The translations under genes and the position numbers were made by a program. Under the pieces are notes generated by a model. It did no database searches and was not told where the DNA came from. It was given only the letters and a program-made list of their open reading frames with translations. A stretch of DNA of 64,000 nucleotides. Origin: Pedobacter caeni. Lineage in GTDB: Bacteria > Bacteroidota > Bacteroidia > Sphingobacteriales > Sphingobacteriaceae. Positions 9,036 to 18,800 of this stretch are shown here, piece by piece (within the stretch, counting starts at the first letter, position 1; each line of letters begins with the position of its first letter). The stretch is taken from assembly GCF_900129215.1 (NCBI RefSeq), contig NZ_FQUQ01000002.1, positions 62,001 to 126,000 of the forward strand, read 5' to 3'.

Positions 9036-9725
9036 TTATTGCGTAGAAGAAACACTGAAATTGACCTTATCAGGATTCTTATTGAAATGCTCTTGATACC
9101 AATCCTTTAATAATTGTGTTTTAAACCGCTCATCACTATTTACTCCTCTGATCAGTGTTTTAGCTGCAGCTGTCCCGTCTACTCCATTTCTCGCTTCATA
9201 AAGCACATAATCAACCAAAGTATGGTCCTGTACCTTCGGACCTTTGAAAGACAACATCTTTCCATCTTTTCCAATGATAAAAGGAACCATTGTCGATTCT
9301 TTTAAGGCAGCAAAGAACTTTTTAGAAGCTTCATCCTGAACAAGGAAATAACTATTCTGACCAGCGTTCTTTTGATCATCAGCAGCCCATGCCGCCTGGT
9401 CTGTCCCGATAAAAAAATCTGCAAATACCACATCCGGATATTTGGAAAAGCGTTTTTTTAAGGCTGTATAATCTTCGTTCTTTTCTCCCGGAGGACGATT
9501 TGATTTGCTTGCCCATACATAGAAATAAACCGTCTTCCCTGCGTATAAGCTGGTAAAACTATGTTTCTTTCCTTCCTGGTCTGCCAGTTGGAATGAAGAA
9601 ACATTCATTTCTGTATGGTTGTTGTATCCTTTCACTACGGTTTTTACCAGGCCTTTGATCACCATGGTACAGGAACTTTGGGACAGCGAAAGTAAAATAA
9701 GGGAGGCGTAAAATAATTTTTTCAT
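9036..9725 (-). CDS. Thioredoxin-fold lipoprotein without CxxC
   Basis: The start is placed at ATG 9725 because it gives a lipoprotein signal, 'MKKLFYASLILLSLSQSSC', with cysteine 19 as the lipidation site; the longer frame upstream adds 24 unlikely residues. The 229-residue precursor then shows a TlpA/redoxin-like layout: 'FQLADQEGKKHSFTSLYAGK', 'VYFYVWASKS', and late in the protein 'VPFIIGKDGKMLSFKG', which resembles the cis-Pro loop of thioredoxins. The position where TlpA proteins carry WCxxC reads 'WASKSNRPP', so it has no redox-active cysteines. It is probably a periplasmic or outer-membrane-anchored structural or binding variant. Function unknown. Confidence 0.68.
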   Translation of the reverse strand: MKKLFYASLILLSLSQSSCTMVIKGLVKTVVKGYNNHTEMNVSSFQLADQEGKKHSFTSLYAGKTVYFYVWASKSNRPPGEKNEDYTALKKRFSKYPDVVFADFFIGTDQAAWAADDQKNAGQNSYFLVQDEASKKFFAALKESTMVPFIIGKDGKMLSFKGPKVQDHTLVDYVLYEARNGVDGTAAAKTLIRGVNSDERFKTQLLKDWYQEHFNKNPDKVNFSVSSTQ

Positions 9726-9878
9726 ATCAGTTTTTTTGGTTTTTATCGGTTGAAAATCAATAGGTCTCTTATTTACTAGATGAAAAGAACCGGGCAAAGG
9801 TTACAAGAAATCAAACAAAAATTTTCCAGACCTGTTATTATGGTATCTATTTATTGTTAAACATTAAAAAAACGGATC

Positions 9879-10064
9879 ATGGATAAGTTAGAATTAAAAG
9901 GAAAATGGAATGAGATCAAGGGTAAAGTAAAACAAGCTTATGCGGATCTTACAGATGATGATTTGAAATATGAAGAGGGGAAAGATGATGAATTGTATGG
10001 AAAGTTGCAACAGAAAACAGGGAAGACCCGTGATGAACTGGTTACCTGGATCAAATCATTGTAA
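9879..10064 (+). CDS. CsbD family stress protein
   Basis: The 61-residue protein has the CsbD pattern '[24 protein letters not shown]' followed by '[14 protein letters not shown]'. CsbD proteins are small, charged, abundant proteins induced by general stress in many bacteria; their molecular role is not settled. It is monocistronic, followed directly by a hairpin shared with the convergent peptidase gene. Confidence 0.9.
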   Translation: MDKLELKGKWNEIKGKVKQAYADLTDDDLKYEEGKDDELYGKLQQKTGKTRDELVTWIKSL

Positions 10065-10074
10065 TAATTGATCA

Positions 10075-10113
10075 TAAAAAAACCTTGCTGCAAATTCGCA
10101 GCAAGGTTTTTTT
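10075..10113. terminator. Bidirectional terminator between csbD-like and M16 genes
   Basis: A perfect 11-bp GC-rich stem (10081-10091 and 10098-10108) is flanked by A- and T-runs on both sides, so it can act for both convergent genes. Confidence 0.88.
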
Positions 10114-10149
10114 CATTTAAGGCCATAAGCAGACCTGTGTGATCAGGTC

Positions 10150-13083
10150 TTAGTAACCAAATATCTGTTCTAATGTCAGTTTGTTTACTGTTCCAAATTT
10201 CTGCATGTCTTCCAGTTTCACTTTTTTCTCAGAAGCAACAATACAATAATTGTAAGGTTTATTCGCCACGTTATTCGTGTGGAAAGCTTTGATGTCAGTA
10301 AAGGTCAAAGGTTTCAGTTCATTGTATTCATCGATTCTTGAATCATGATCAATTCCCAGTTTTTTATTGGCAAAATAGCTGGCAATGATGCCATCTTTGG
10401 TGATCCTGTCGGTTTCGATCGAATTCATTGCATTGTACTTGGAAGCTTCAAATGATTTAGCCGACTCAGGAAGGTCAGTTAATAATTCATTCATTCCCTT
10501 TACTGCGTCATTCATCTTATCCGCCTGACTGCCCACATAAGCCACCATTGCATATTGTTTATCAGCCCTGTCTGGCGCAGAATAAACTGCAAAAGTAGAG
10601 TAGGCCAATGCTTTAGACTCCCTGATGGTCTGGAAAACGATAGAACCCATACCACCTCCAAAATAACTGTTGAAGAGGTTCACTTTACCGGCAAGAGCTG
10701 CTTCATATTTACCCGCATTTCTTACCCATCTGATTTCTGACTGCACCATATCATAATCAGCAAAATAAACCTGATTCGTTGCATTATTCGTATAAACGAA
10801 TTTTTTTACCGGAGCTTCAGGTGTAAAGGTTGCAGGAAGTTTATGCAGTTTAGTGATGTTTGCAGTAAACTCAGTTAAATCCTTTGGACCATAATAAGTG
10901 ATGGTATGCTCGAAGTTATTCACATTGTGCAGAATGGCCAGTAAATCTGCTGAAGTGATGTTGTTCACCTCATTATTCGTTAAGGTATAATTCGAAGGAT
11001 TGCTGGCACCATATTGTGCGTAGCTCATTAATCCGTTCAGGATCATCGCTTTATTCAGTTTGTTGTTTTCTCTGGATTTGAGAATTCGGCTTTTCAGTCC
11101 GGCTAAAGCTTCTTCATTAGGCTTGCAGTTGGTTAAGATATGCTCAACCAGGGTAACCGCCTTATCGAAGTTTTCCTGTAATCCGCTGATATTGATGGTG
11201 GCTACTTCATTACTTACCGTGAAAGTATAGTTACAGGCAATGTTATAAAACTCCTTGCTGATCTCCTCAGCACTATATTTATCTGTAGCGAGGAATGCAA
11301 GGTATTGAGCCGCATAAGGCATCAGTTTATTGTTCCATGCGCCCATTTCAAAACGGTAGGTTAAGCGGAAGATGCTGTTTTCTTTGTTTTGTACTTCAAT
11401 CACGTCAGCGATTCCTGCTTTACCGAAAGAAAGGTCTTTTTGATAATCCAGAAATTTAGGCGCAATCTCCGTGGAAGGCATTGCCAATAAGTTTTTTGCA
11501 AAAGGAGAAGTTTCTGTAGCGTTGGTCTTTACCGGGGTAATGGTTGGCTTCTCTACTTTAGCGATGCTCTTGTCTTCGCCTTTATGTTTATAAGTAACCA
11601 CATAGTTGTCTTTGAAGAACTGATTGGCAAAATCGGTAACCTGTTTTTTGGTTAGTTTTGCCATTGCATCCTGTCCACCTAAAGATTTGTCCCATTTGTT
11701 GGCGCGGTTCAGGATAAACTCATTCGTTACCGCTTCTACACGGAAACCATTGTTATCAAAAGATTGTAATAAACTCAGCTTCTGATTGGCCACTGTAGCT
11801 TTAATGAGGCTTTCATCAAATTCTCCTTTTTTCAGGATGTTGATCTGGTCTAACAACAGTTGTTTGGCCTGATCTAAAGTCTGTCCTTGTTTAGGCTGAG
11901 CATTCAGCGTAAAGACGCCATAATCTTTCATCTGCTGATAGCCTGCACCTGCACGAAGCACTTTTTGCTGTTTGTTCAGGTTGATGTCAATCAAACCGGC
12001 TTTACCATTGGCAAGGATGCTGGAGATCAGGTCTAACAGCAAACTTTGGTTGCTGTTTTCTGCATATCCTCTGTAAGACAAACGAACGCTTTCCGCACTT
12101 GGACCATAAATATCCAGTTTCTGAATTTTTGTCAAAGGTTTTTCCGGAGCCGGGTTATACAACTCCACCGGTTTATTCTGCATGAAAGAGAAAGACTGAT
12201 CTACTTTTTTGATCATTTCATCCGGGTTGAAATCTCCTGCCATAGCCAGGGCCATGTTGTTCGGAACATAATATTTATTGTAATATTTTCTGATTTCTAC
12301 CAGAGAAGGGTTTTTAAGGTGCTCTACTGTCCCGATTGTGGTCTGCTGACCATAATTGTGGGTGGGGAACAACAGTTCTGCCGTTTTCTCTTCTACCTTC
12401 CAGGCATCCTCATCCAGTCCGCGGTTCTTTTCTTCATAAACAGCTTCCAGCTCTGTATGGAAAATACGGAAAATAGGATTGCGGAAACGTTCGGCCTGCA
12501 GAGCAAGAAATTTATCGGTCGCATTGGAAGGGAAATCTTCATTGTAAACCGTTTCTTCATACCAGGTATGGGCATTGGTAGACTGACCACCGATCGCTTT
12601 CATCATTTTATCGTACTCATTGGCAATAGAATAATTAGAAGCTTCGCCAGAAGTCTGATCGATCTGCGCATAGATTGCTTTACGTTTCGCCGGATCAGTA
12701 GTTTTATTGTACTGCTCATAAAGACCGTCAATTTTATCCAACAGCGGCTTTTCTTTTCCAAAATCCAAAGTCCCGAACTTATCTGTTCCTTTAAAAAGAA
12801 GGTGTTCCAGGTAATGGGCCAGTCCTGTTGCGCTGCGTGGATCTGTATTACTACCCGCTCTGACACTCATGCGGTATTCAACCTTTGGCTCCTTTGTATT
12901 TGGCGACAAGATCACTGTCAGCCCATTTTTCAAAGTATAAAAGCGTGATTTTGTCGGATCATTGGTCACATATTTATACGTATAACCACCCGAACTGGCC
13001 GTTTTCCATTGAAAGCCGGATTGAGCCATTATACTCGTTCCTGCAATCAGAAAACAGGCGAGCATTAATAATTTCTTCTTCAT
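10150..13083 (-). CDS. Secreted M16 family zinc peptidase, two-unit form
   Basis: The start is set at ATG 13083, which gives a signal peptide ('MKKKLLMLACFLIAGTSIMA', cleavage near residue 20) and sits 18 nt after a good -7 box; the longer frame upstream has no such support. The 977-residue protein has the inverted zinc motif HxxEH in 'HYLEHLLFKGT' (His90, Glu93, His94), with the third ligand expected in 'ELEAVYEEKNRG'. Two fused M16 units follow: an active N-terminal one and an inactive C-terminal one containing 'FNSYFGGGMGSIVFQTIRES'. Such pitrilysin/insulinase-like proteins degrade peptides in the periplasm. It is divergent from surE. Confidence 0.9.
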   Translation of the reverse strand: MKKKLLMLACFLIAGTSIMAQSGFQWKTASSGGYTYKYVTNDPTKSRFYTLKNGLTVILSPNTKEPKVEYRMSVRAGSNTDPRSATGLAHYLEHLLFKGTDKFGTLDFGKEKPLLDKIDGLYEQYNKTTDPAKRKAIYAQIDQTSGEASNYSIANEYDKMMKAIGGQSTNAHTWYEETVYNEDFPSNATDKFLALQAERFRNPIFRIFHTELEAVYEEKNRGLDEDAWKVEEKTAELLFPTHNYGQQTTIGTVEHLKNPSLVEIRKYYNKYYVPNNMALAMAGDFNPDEMIKKVDQSFSFMQNKPVELYNPAPEKPLTKIQKLDIYGPSAESVRLSYRGYAENSNQSLLLDLISSILANGKAGLIDINLNKQQKVLRAGAGYQQMKDYGVFTLNAQPKQGQTLDQAKQLLLDQINILKKGEFDESLIKATVANQKLSLLQSFDNNGFRVEAVTNEFILNRANKWDKSLGGQDAMAKLTKKQVTDFANQFFKDNYVVTYKHKGEDKSIAKVEKPTITPVKTNATETSPFAKNLLAMPSTEIAPKFLDYQKDLSFGKAGIADVIEVQNKENSIFRLTYRFEMGAWNNKLMPYAAQYLAFLATDKYSAEEISKEFYNIACNYTFTVSNEVATINISGLQENFDKAVTLVEHILTNCKPNEEALAGLKSRILKSRENNKLNKAMILNGLMSYAQYGASNPSNYTLTNNEVNNITSADLLAILHNVNNFEHTITYYGPKDLTEFTANITKLHKLPATFTPEAPVKKFVYTNNATNQVYFADYDMVQSEIRWVRNAGKYEAALAGKVNLFNSYFGGGMGSIVFQTIRESKALAYSTFAVYSAPDRADKQYAMVAYVGSQADKMNDAVKGMNELLTDLPESAKSFEASKYNAMNSIETDRITKDGIIASYFANKKLGIDHDSRIDEYNELKPLTFTDIKAFHTNNVANKPYNYCIVASEKKVKLEDMQKFGTVNKLTLEQIFGY

Positions 13084-13101
13084 GTTTAATAAGTTATAAT
13101 T

Positions 13102-13109
13102 CAAATATA
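13102..13109 (-). promoter_or_regulatory. -7 promoter box of the M16 peptidase gene
   Basis: On the minus strand the sequence reads TATATTTG, a full match to TAnnTTTG, ending 18 nt before ATG 13083. No clear TTG was found at the -33 spacing. It supports the shorter start of the peptidase. Confidence 0.55.
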
Positions 13110-13165
13110 CTGGGGAATGTGCATTATTCCTGAACATTCTCTCGAAATCTTGTATTTTTACAGAC

Positions 13166-13948
13166 ATGACGAAACAAAATTCTAAACCTAATATTTTAGT
13201 GGTAAACGATGATGGAATCACGGCACCCGGGATTAAAAACCTGATTGATGTGATGAAGGAGCTGGGCAACGTTGTGGTTGTCGCCCCTGATGGCCCGCAG
13301 TCCGGAATGGGACATGCCATTACCATCGGAAAACCATTGCGTTTTGATCGCGTTGATCTTTACGAAGGCGTAGAAATGTACAAATGTTCCGGTACTCCGG
13401 TAGATTGCGTGAAGCTGGCCGTAAATAAGATTTTCAAAGGTAAAAAGCCTGATCTGTGTGTTTCCGGAATTAACCACGGACTGAACAACTCGATCAATGT
13501 GATCTATTCCGGAACGATGTCTGCTGCAGTTGAGGGCGCAATTGAAGGGATTCCTTCTATAGGCTTCTCTCTGGATGATTTTTCTGAAGGCGCAGATTTC
13601 AGCCATTGTAAAAAGTTCATTAAATCCATTTCCGAAGAAGTGTTGAAACATGGTTTGCCACAGGCAACCTTACTGAACGTCAACTTTCCAAGAGGAGCAG
13701 AGCTGAAAGGCATCAAAATATGCAGACAGGCAAATGCGAAATGGGCAGAAGAGTTTGACGAGCGTAAAGATCCGTATGAACGCCCTTATTACTGGTTAAC
13801 AGGCGTGTTCCAGAACAATGATAAAGGAGAAGATACAGATGTATGGGCCCTGGAAAATGGTTTTGTATCTGTTGTTCCGGTACAGTTTGATCTGACCGCA
13901 CACCATGCCATCCCAATTTTAAACTCCTGGACATTTGATGTTAAATAA
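13166..13948 (+). CDS. surE: 5'/3'-nucleotidase SurE
   Basis: SurE is a metal-dependent survival-protein phosphatase acting on nucleoside 5'- and 3'-monophosphates. The 260-residue length is typical. The metal-site signature 'ILVVNDDGITAPGI' (Asp15, Asp16) opens the protein. 'APDGPQSGMGHAIT' with the ligand serine and 'VSGINHGLNNS' with the ligand asparagine follow. Its stop overlaps the next gene by 11 nt, and lpxB follows, giving a three-gene unit surE / membrane protein / lpxB that I believe is common in this phylum. Confidence 0.95.
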   Translation: MTKQNSKPNILVVNDDGITAPGIKNLIDVMKELGNVVVVAPDGPQSGMGHAITIGKPLRFDRVDLYEGVEMYKCSGTPVDCVKLAVNKIFKGKKPDLCVSGINHGLNNSINVIYSGTMSAAVEGAIEGIPSIGFSLDDFSEGADFSHCKKFIKSISEEVLKHGLPQATLLNVNFPRGAELKGIKICRQANAKWAEEFDERKDPYERPYYWLTGVFQNNDKGEDTDVWALENGFVSVVPVQFDLTAHHAIPILNSWTFDVK

Positions 13949-14204
13949 GGTTAAAGATTCGGTATTTATAGGTCTGGGGATCGGAATTCTGATCCCTGGC
14001 ATCCTTGGATGCATTGCCTGGTTCCTCATGCACCGTTATGCTTTCCTTGCGAAAGCAGACTTGTTGCTGATTGCCTGTATTGCCGCCAATGCCGGATTAC
14101 TTCATTACTTTTTTAAATTGAATAAGGAGAACCTTGGAAGAGGCATCATCAGTGCTACTTTTTTATGGGCATTTGTATTCTTTTTCTATAAAATCAATCA
14201 ATAA
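13938..14204 (+). CDS. Small inner-membrane protein between surE and lpxB
   Basis: ATG 13938 is preferred to the adjacent TTG. The 88-residue protein has three hydrophobic stretches, roughly residues 8-30, 40-58 and 69-84, and a basic N-terminus ('MLNKVKDS'), so it is an integral membrane protein. It overlaps the surE stop by 11 nt and shares one base with the lpxB start (TAATG), implying translational coupling. Its place between surE and lpxB suggests an envelope-related role. No family name is recognised. Confidence 0.8.
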   Translation: MLNKVKDSVFIGLGIGILIPGILGCIAWFLMHRYAFLAKADLLLIACIAANAGLLHYFFKLNKENLGRGIISATFLWAFVFFFYKINQ

Positions 14205-15319
14205 TGAAATATTACTTAGTAGCGGGAGAGGCTTCCGGAGACCTGCATGGCGCGAACCTGATGAAAGCCATCAAAGCAGAAGATGAATCTGCGGATTTCC
14301 GTTATTATGGTGGTGACAAAATGCAGGCCGAAGGCGGTGTGTTAAAAAAGCACTATTCGGAAATGGCCTTTATGGGCTTCACTGAGGTCTTGCTCAACCT
14401 CCGTACGATCTTCAAAAACCTGAAAGCTTGTAAAGAGGATGTGCTTGATTACCGTCCTGATGTATTGATCCTGATTGATTTTCCTGGTTTTAACCTTAAA
14501 ATTGCAGCGTTTGCAAAAGAACAAGGTCTGAAAGTATGTTATTATATTTCTCCTAAAGTATGGGCCTGGAACCAGAAAAGGGTGCTCAAAATCAAGCAGG
14601 TTGTAGATAAATTGTTCTGTATCCTGCCTTTTGAGGTCGACTTTTATAAAAGCTGGGGAATGGAAGTGGATTATGTGGGCAATCCGTTACTGGATGAAAT
14701 CGCGCAATTTGTTCCTGATCCGGAGTTTAAAAACAAGTACCAGCTCCATAAAGATATTGTTGCTTTGCTGCCGGGAAGCAGGAAGCAGGAGATCGAACGC
14801 CTGTTGCCGGATATGCTAAGTGTAACTGCTGCTTTTCCTGAACAGCAGTTTGTGGTCGCGGCAGCACCAAGCTTCGAAGAAGCTTATTACCGCCAGTTTA
14901 TCCATTCAGAAAATGTAACGCTTGTATTCGGTCAAACCTATCAGTTGCTCCATGTGGCAAAAGCTGCGGTGGTGGCCTCAGGGACTGCTACATTGGAAAC
15001 AGCCTTATTTCATGTGCCACAGGTGGTGGTGTACAGGGGAGGGGCAATTTCTGTTTCCATTGCCAGAATGCTGGTCAAAATCCGCTTTATTTCTCTGGTA
15101 AACCTGATCATGGACCGGAAGGTAGTCACTGAGCTTATTCAGGAGGACTGTAATACTTTACAGATCAGCACGGAGCTAAAAAACATCCTGGAAGGAGCTG
15201 AACGCGGACAAATGTTGCAGGATTATGTCGAATTATCCGGTAAAATGGGAACCGCTGGTGCCTCGGAAAGAACGGCTAAGCTGATCATGCACTTCCTTAA
15301 AGGGGACCAGATGCCCTAA
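14204..15319 (+). CDS. lpxB: Lipid-A-disaccharide synthase LpxB
   Basis: LpxB joins UDP-diacylglucosamine to lipid X, forming the disaccharide core of lipid A at the inner membrane. The 371-residue protein has the N-terminal 'VAGEASGDLHGANLM' block, 'PKVWAWNQKRV' near residue 116, 'FEVDFYKSWGMEVDYVGNPLLD' (the GNP motif), 'LLPGSRKQEI' and 'ASGTATLETAL', all hallmarks of this GT19 enzyme. It is the last gene of the surE unit. Confidence 0.95.
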   Translation: MKYYLVAGEASGDLHGANLMKAIKAEDESADFRYYGGDKMQAEGGVLKKHYSEMAFMGFTEVLLNLRTIFKNLKACKEDVLDYRPDVLILIDFPGFNLKIAAFAKEQGLKVCYYISPKVWAWNQKRVLKIKQVVDKLFCILPFEVDFYKSWGMEVDYVGNPLLDEIAQFVPDPEFKNKYQLHKDIVALLPGSRKQEIERLLPDMLSVTAAFPEQQFVVAAAPSFEEAYYRQFIHSENVTLVFGQTYQLLHVAKAAVVASGTATLETALFHVPQVVVYRGGAISVSIARMLVKIRFISLVNLIMDRKVVTELIQEDCNTLQISTELKNILEGAERGQMLQDYVELSGKMGTAGASERTAKLIMHFLKGDQMP

Positions 15320-15385
15320 CCACCTCCATCATATTTAGTTTCAGATATTGTTTGAAATTTAGGATTTATTCTTTAATATTGATTA

Positions 15386-15749
15386 GTAAAACGTATTAGT
15401 TCGAGCCTGATACTTTATTAAAACTATTAACCAACCTAAATATAACCGAATATGGACATCCTCAATTCCTTAATGAATTACTCTTGACCAAAGTGTAAAA
15501 CGTATTAGCTTATGATTTTTTGATGATTTAGGACCTTTTATATTCAAGGGAGGGCCAAACTATGCGCAATCCAATTGGAGAGCCACATCAGAAAAAAAAG
15601 TAAACCAGCATGATTACCTTTTTTTTTTAACAATAGGTAAAACGTATTACTTATGCCCATAACTAACCCGAATATTCACCCTTAACCCAAAGCCGATGAA
15701 TAAATAAACCAACCTAATCTTCTGATGCTAAATTGTTAAAACGGTTTAG
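15386..15749 (+). promoter_or_regulatory. Four LacI-type operator-like sites in the susC leader
   Basis: The 539-nt gap between lpxB and susC holds three almost identical 14-mers: GTAAAACGTATTAG at 15386-15399 and 15495-15508, and GTAAAACGTATTAC at 15637-15650. A looser fourth, TTAAAACGGTTTAG, is at 15736-15749. Each is a near-palindrome; the first three are centred on CG, the layout of LacI/PurR-family operators. Centres are about 109, 142 and 100 bp apart. No LacI gene is in the window, so the regulator would act from elsewhere. The rest of the gap shows no gene; a 12-codon ORF at 15452 is not convincing. Confidence 0.6.
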
Positions 15750-15858
15750 TGTCATCAAATACCCATGGCTGCAAGGCATCCGCCATTATGAACCATTGAT
15801 GCTGTAGCAGCAGGCATATCCCAATGCCTAATAAAATTACTAACCTAAAAACAACAAA

Positions 15859-18800
15859 ATGAAAATTAAACACTTAGTTCTGGCAGGGCTTCCTATGCTC
15901 TGTCTAACGGGAATAGAGGCCTTCGCAGCCAACTCGGAGCGAATGAGCTCCGATGCCCATTCCCATGCTTCTTTTTTCTTTCAGGGGGTCTCACAAAAAA
16001 TAACCATCAGCGGAACAGTGCTGGACGAAAACTCACAACCTGTACCGGGAGTGGGGATAAAAGCGTTGAAATCCAATAAATCAACCGTAACGGATGCAGC
16101 AGGTCGGTTCAGCATTGAAGTAGAAAGTGCTACCGAGCAACTTTCCTTTAGTTATATCGGTTATACGACACAAATACGTGCCGCAGGGTCGGGTGGCACA
16201 CCTTTGAGCATCAAACTGGTCCCTGCTGAAGGCGTAAACCTGGATGATGTCGTGGTGGTAGGTTACGGAACAAGAAAAAAATCTGATGTAACCGGTGCGG
16301 TAGGATCTGTAAAAGAAGAACAACTCAAAGAACGTCCTGCGGCTTCCCTGAATCAGGCCTTGGCCGGACGTATTTCCGGAGTACAGGTAAATTCCAATTC
16401 AGGTCGGCCGGGTGGTCAGACCAATATCAGGATCCGTGGTTTCAGTTCCATCAAAACAACAAATAATCCTTTGTATGTAATTGACGGGGTAATTCTTCCT
16501 GTAGGGTCTCAAACCCAGAACAGCAATGCGATCGACTTCCTGAATCCTGGAGACATTGCCTCCGTGGAAGTGCTTAAAGATGCTTCTTCTGTTGCGATAT
16601 ATGGGGCCAGAGGGGCAAATGGAGTCATCCTCGTAACCACTAAAAAAGGTTCTTCTACGGGTAGCAGGATCAGCTATGATGCCGATTTCAGTGTACCAAC
16701 AATAGGACCCAAAAGAGTGGAAATGCTCAATGCAAAAGAATTTCTTGAGGTAGAGAACCTGGCTTATGAAAATGCGAAGATCTATGACCCGGAAGGCTTT
16801 GCAAAAGGCACTTATGTGGATCCAAGAATTAAAAGAAAAACCTTGCCATTACTGTTCGATAGCGATGGAAATCCTTTATATGATACCGATTGGTTTAAAG
16901 AAGCGACCCAAAACAAGCTTTCCCAAAATCATCAGCTTGGATTTACCGGCGGTAATTCCGAGAGCAACTACGGCTTATTCCTGAACTACAGAGATGACAA
17001 TGGTTTATTGAAGAACTCTTACCTGAAACGTTATTCCGGAAGATTTACCATGGATAGCCAGATGAAAAAATGGTTGAAAGTAGGTGGAAGCTTAAACTAT
17101 ACCAATCAAACTGAAAACCTGGTAGATATCGGAACAGGAGGATTAAACTCGGTAAGGATGATCACTGAAAGCTTTCCTTTTCTACCTGTGAGATATCCTA
17201 ATGGTTCCTGGGCAGATAACCAGAATTACCCTGGTGCAGAAGGAGGATCAAATCCGGTTCACATCCTGACTGACCGTAAATACATTTTACAAACACAAAA
17301 TACACTGGGAAATGCCTATGCCAATATTAACCTGGCCGAAGGTCTGGAATTCCGTAGTGTGATCGGTGCAAATATCGTTACCCGCGGACGTTCAGAATAC
17401 AACGGACGTAGTTTATATGGAATCTCCTTTGACCAGAAAGGAACGACAACCTTAGACAACAACAGAGAAACATACTGGTCTTTCGAAAACTACCTGACCT
17501 ATAATAAACGTTTTGCCAAAGACCATGCAGTTACCGGATTACTGGGCTTATCATGGCAAAAAACAAATATCTTTGGTTTCGCCGTTGGTGGTGAAAACTT
17601 CTCTACAGATTACCTGCAGTATAACAATTTAGGGTCGGCAACCAAACCGATTCCCGGAAGTTCCAGAGCAGAACGTTTTGCCTTTAACTCTTATTTCGGA
17701 AGGTTAAACTATAGCTTTAAGGACAAGTACCTGTTTACGGCGACCGGACGTATGGACGGTTCTTCTAAATTTGGAGAAAATAATAAATATGCCTTCTTCC
17801 CTTCAGCCGCAGTGGCCTGGAAAGTTTCAGAGGAAGATTTTATTAAAGGAAGCAGCACGATCTCGAACCTGAAACTCCGTGCCAGTTACGGGGTAACCGG
17901 TAACTCTGAAATTCCCAGCTATTCTTCATTAAATGTTTTGGGAACTGGTTTTGCCGCAATTATTAACAACATAAGGTTAGGAGGTGTCGGGATAAACAGA
18001 CTGGCAAACCCGGATCTGAAATGGGAAAAGACCGGACAGTCTGATATTGGTCTGGAACTGGGCTTATTTAACAACAGGATCAGTATTGAAGCAGATGTAT
18101 ACTACCGTAAAACTACCGATATGTTATTGGATGCCCCGGTACCACTTTCCAGTGGATATAGTTTTATCACCAGAAACATCGGCAGCATGGAAAATAAAGG
18201 TCTGGAAATTGGCATCAATACTGTAAATATTACCACAGAAAACTTTACCTGGAATACGAGTTTCAATATCTCCATGAACAGAAATAAAGTGCTTTCACTG
18301 GCTACTCCGGCAGATATTTTTGGTGTAGGAAACCCTGGTTTTACCAATGAAACAGGAATTATACGCGTTGGGGAAGCCGTAGGTTCTTTCTGGGGCTTAA
18401 CCCGCCTTGGTACCTGGAGTGAAAGCGAACGTGCAGAAGCTGCAAAATACAATTACAGAGGTAAAACGATATTACCGGGAGACATCAAATATCTTGATGT
18501 AAACGGGGACTATCAGATCAATGATGCAGACCGTATGATCATCGGAAATGGTAGCCCTAAAGCATGGGGATCATTTTCCAATACCTTTAAGTATAAAAAT
18601 GTGGACCTGACAATAGAACTTCAGTACTCTGCAGGCAATGATGTGTTGAACATGACCAAACACTCTGCTGAAGACCGTGTTGGATTGGCCAATAGCTATA
18701 GCTCAGTACTTAACGCATGGACTCCTCAAAATCAGAATACCCCAATTGCAGCAATCCGAGATACCAGAGCCGGTTATGTAACCAATGTGGATACCAGATG

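Noticed and set aside
12046..12948. 300-codon plus-strand ORF
   Set aside because: It lies wholly inside the M16 peptidase gene on the opposite strand, with biased codons and many Phe/Ile/Arg residues typical of an antisense shadow.
15452..15487. 12-codon ORF in the susC leader, possible leader peptide
   Set aside because: No codon bias for one amino acid, no attenuator hairpin near it, and it lies 370 nt before susC.
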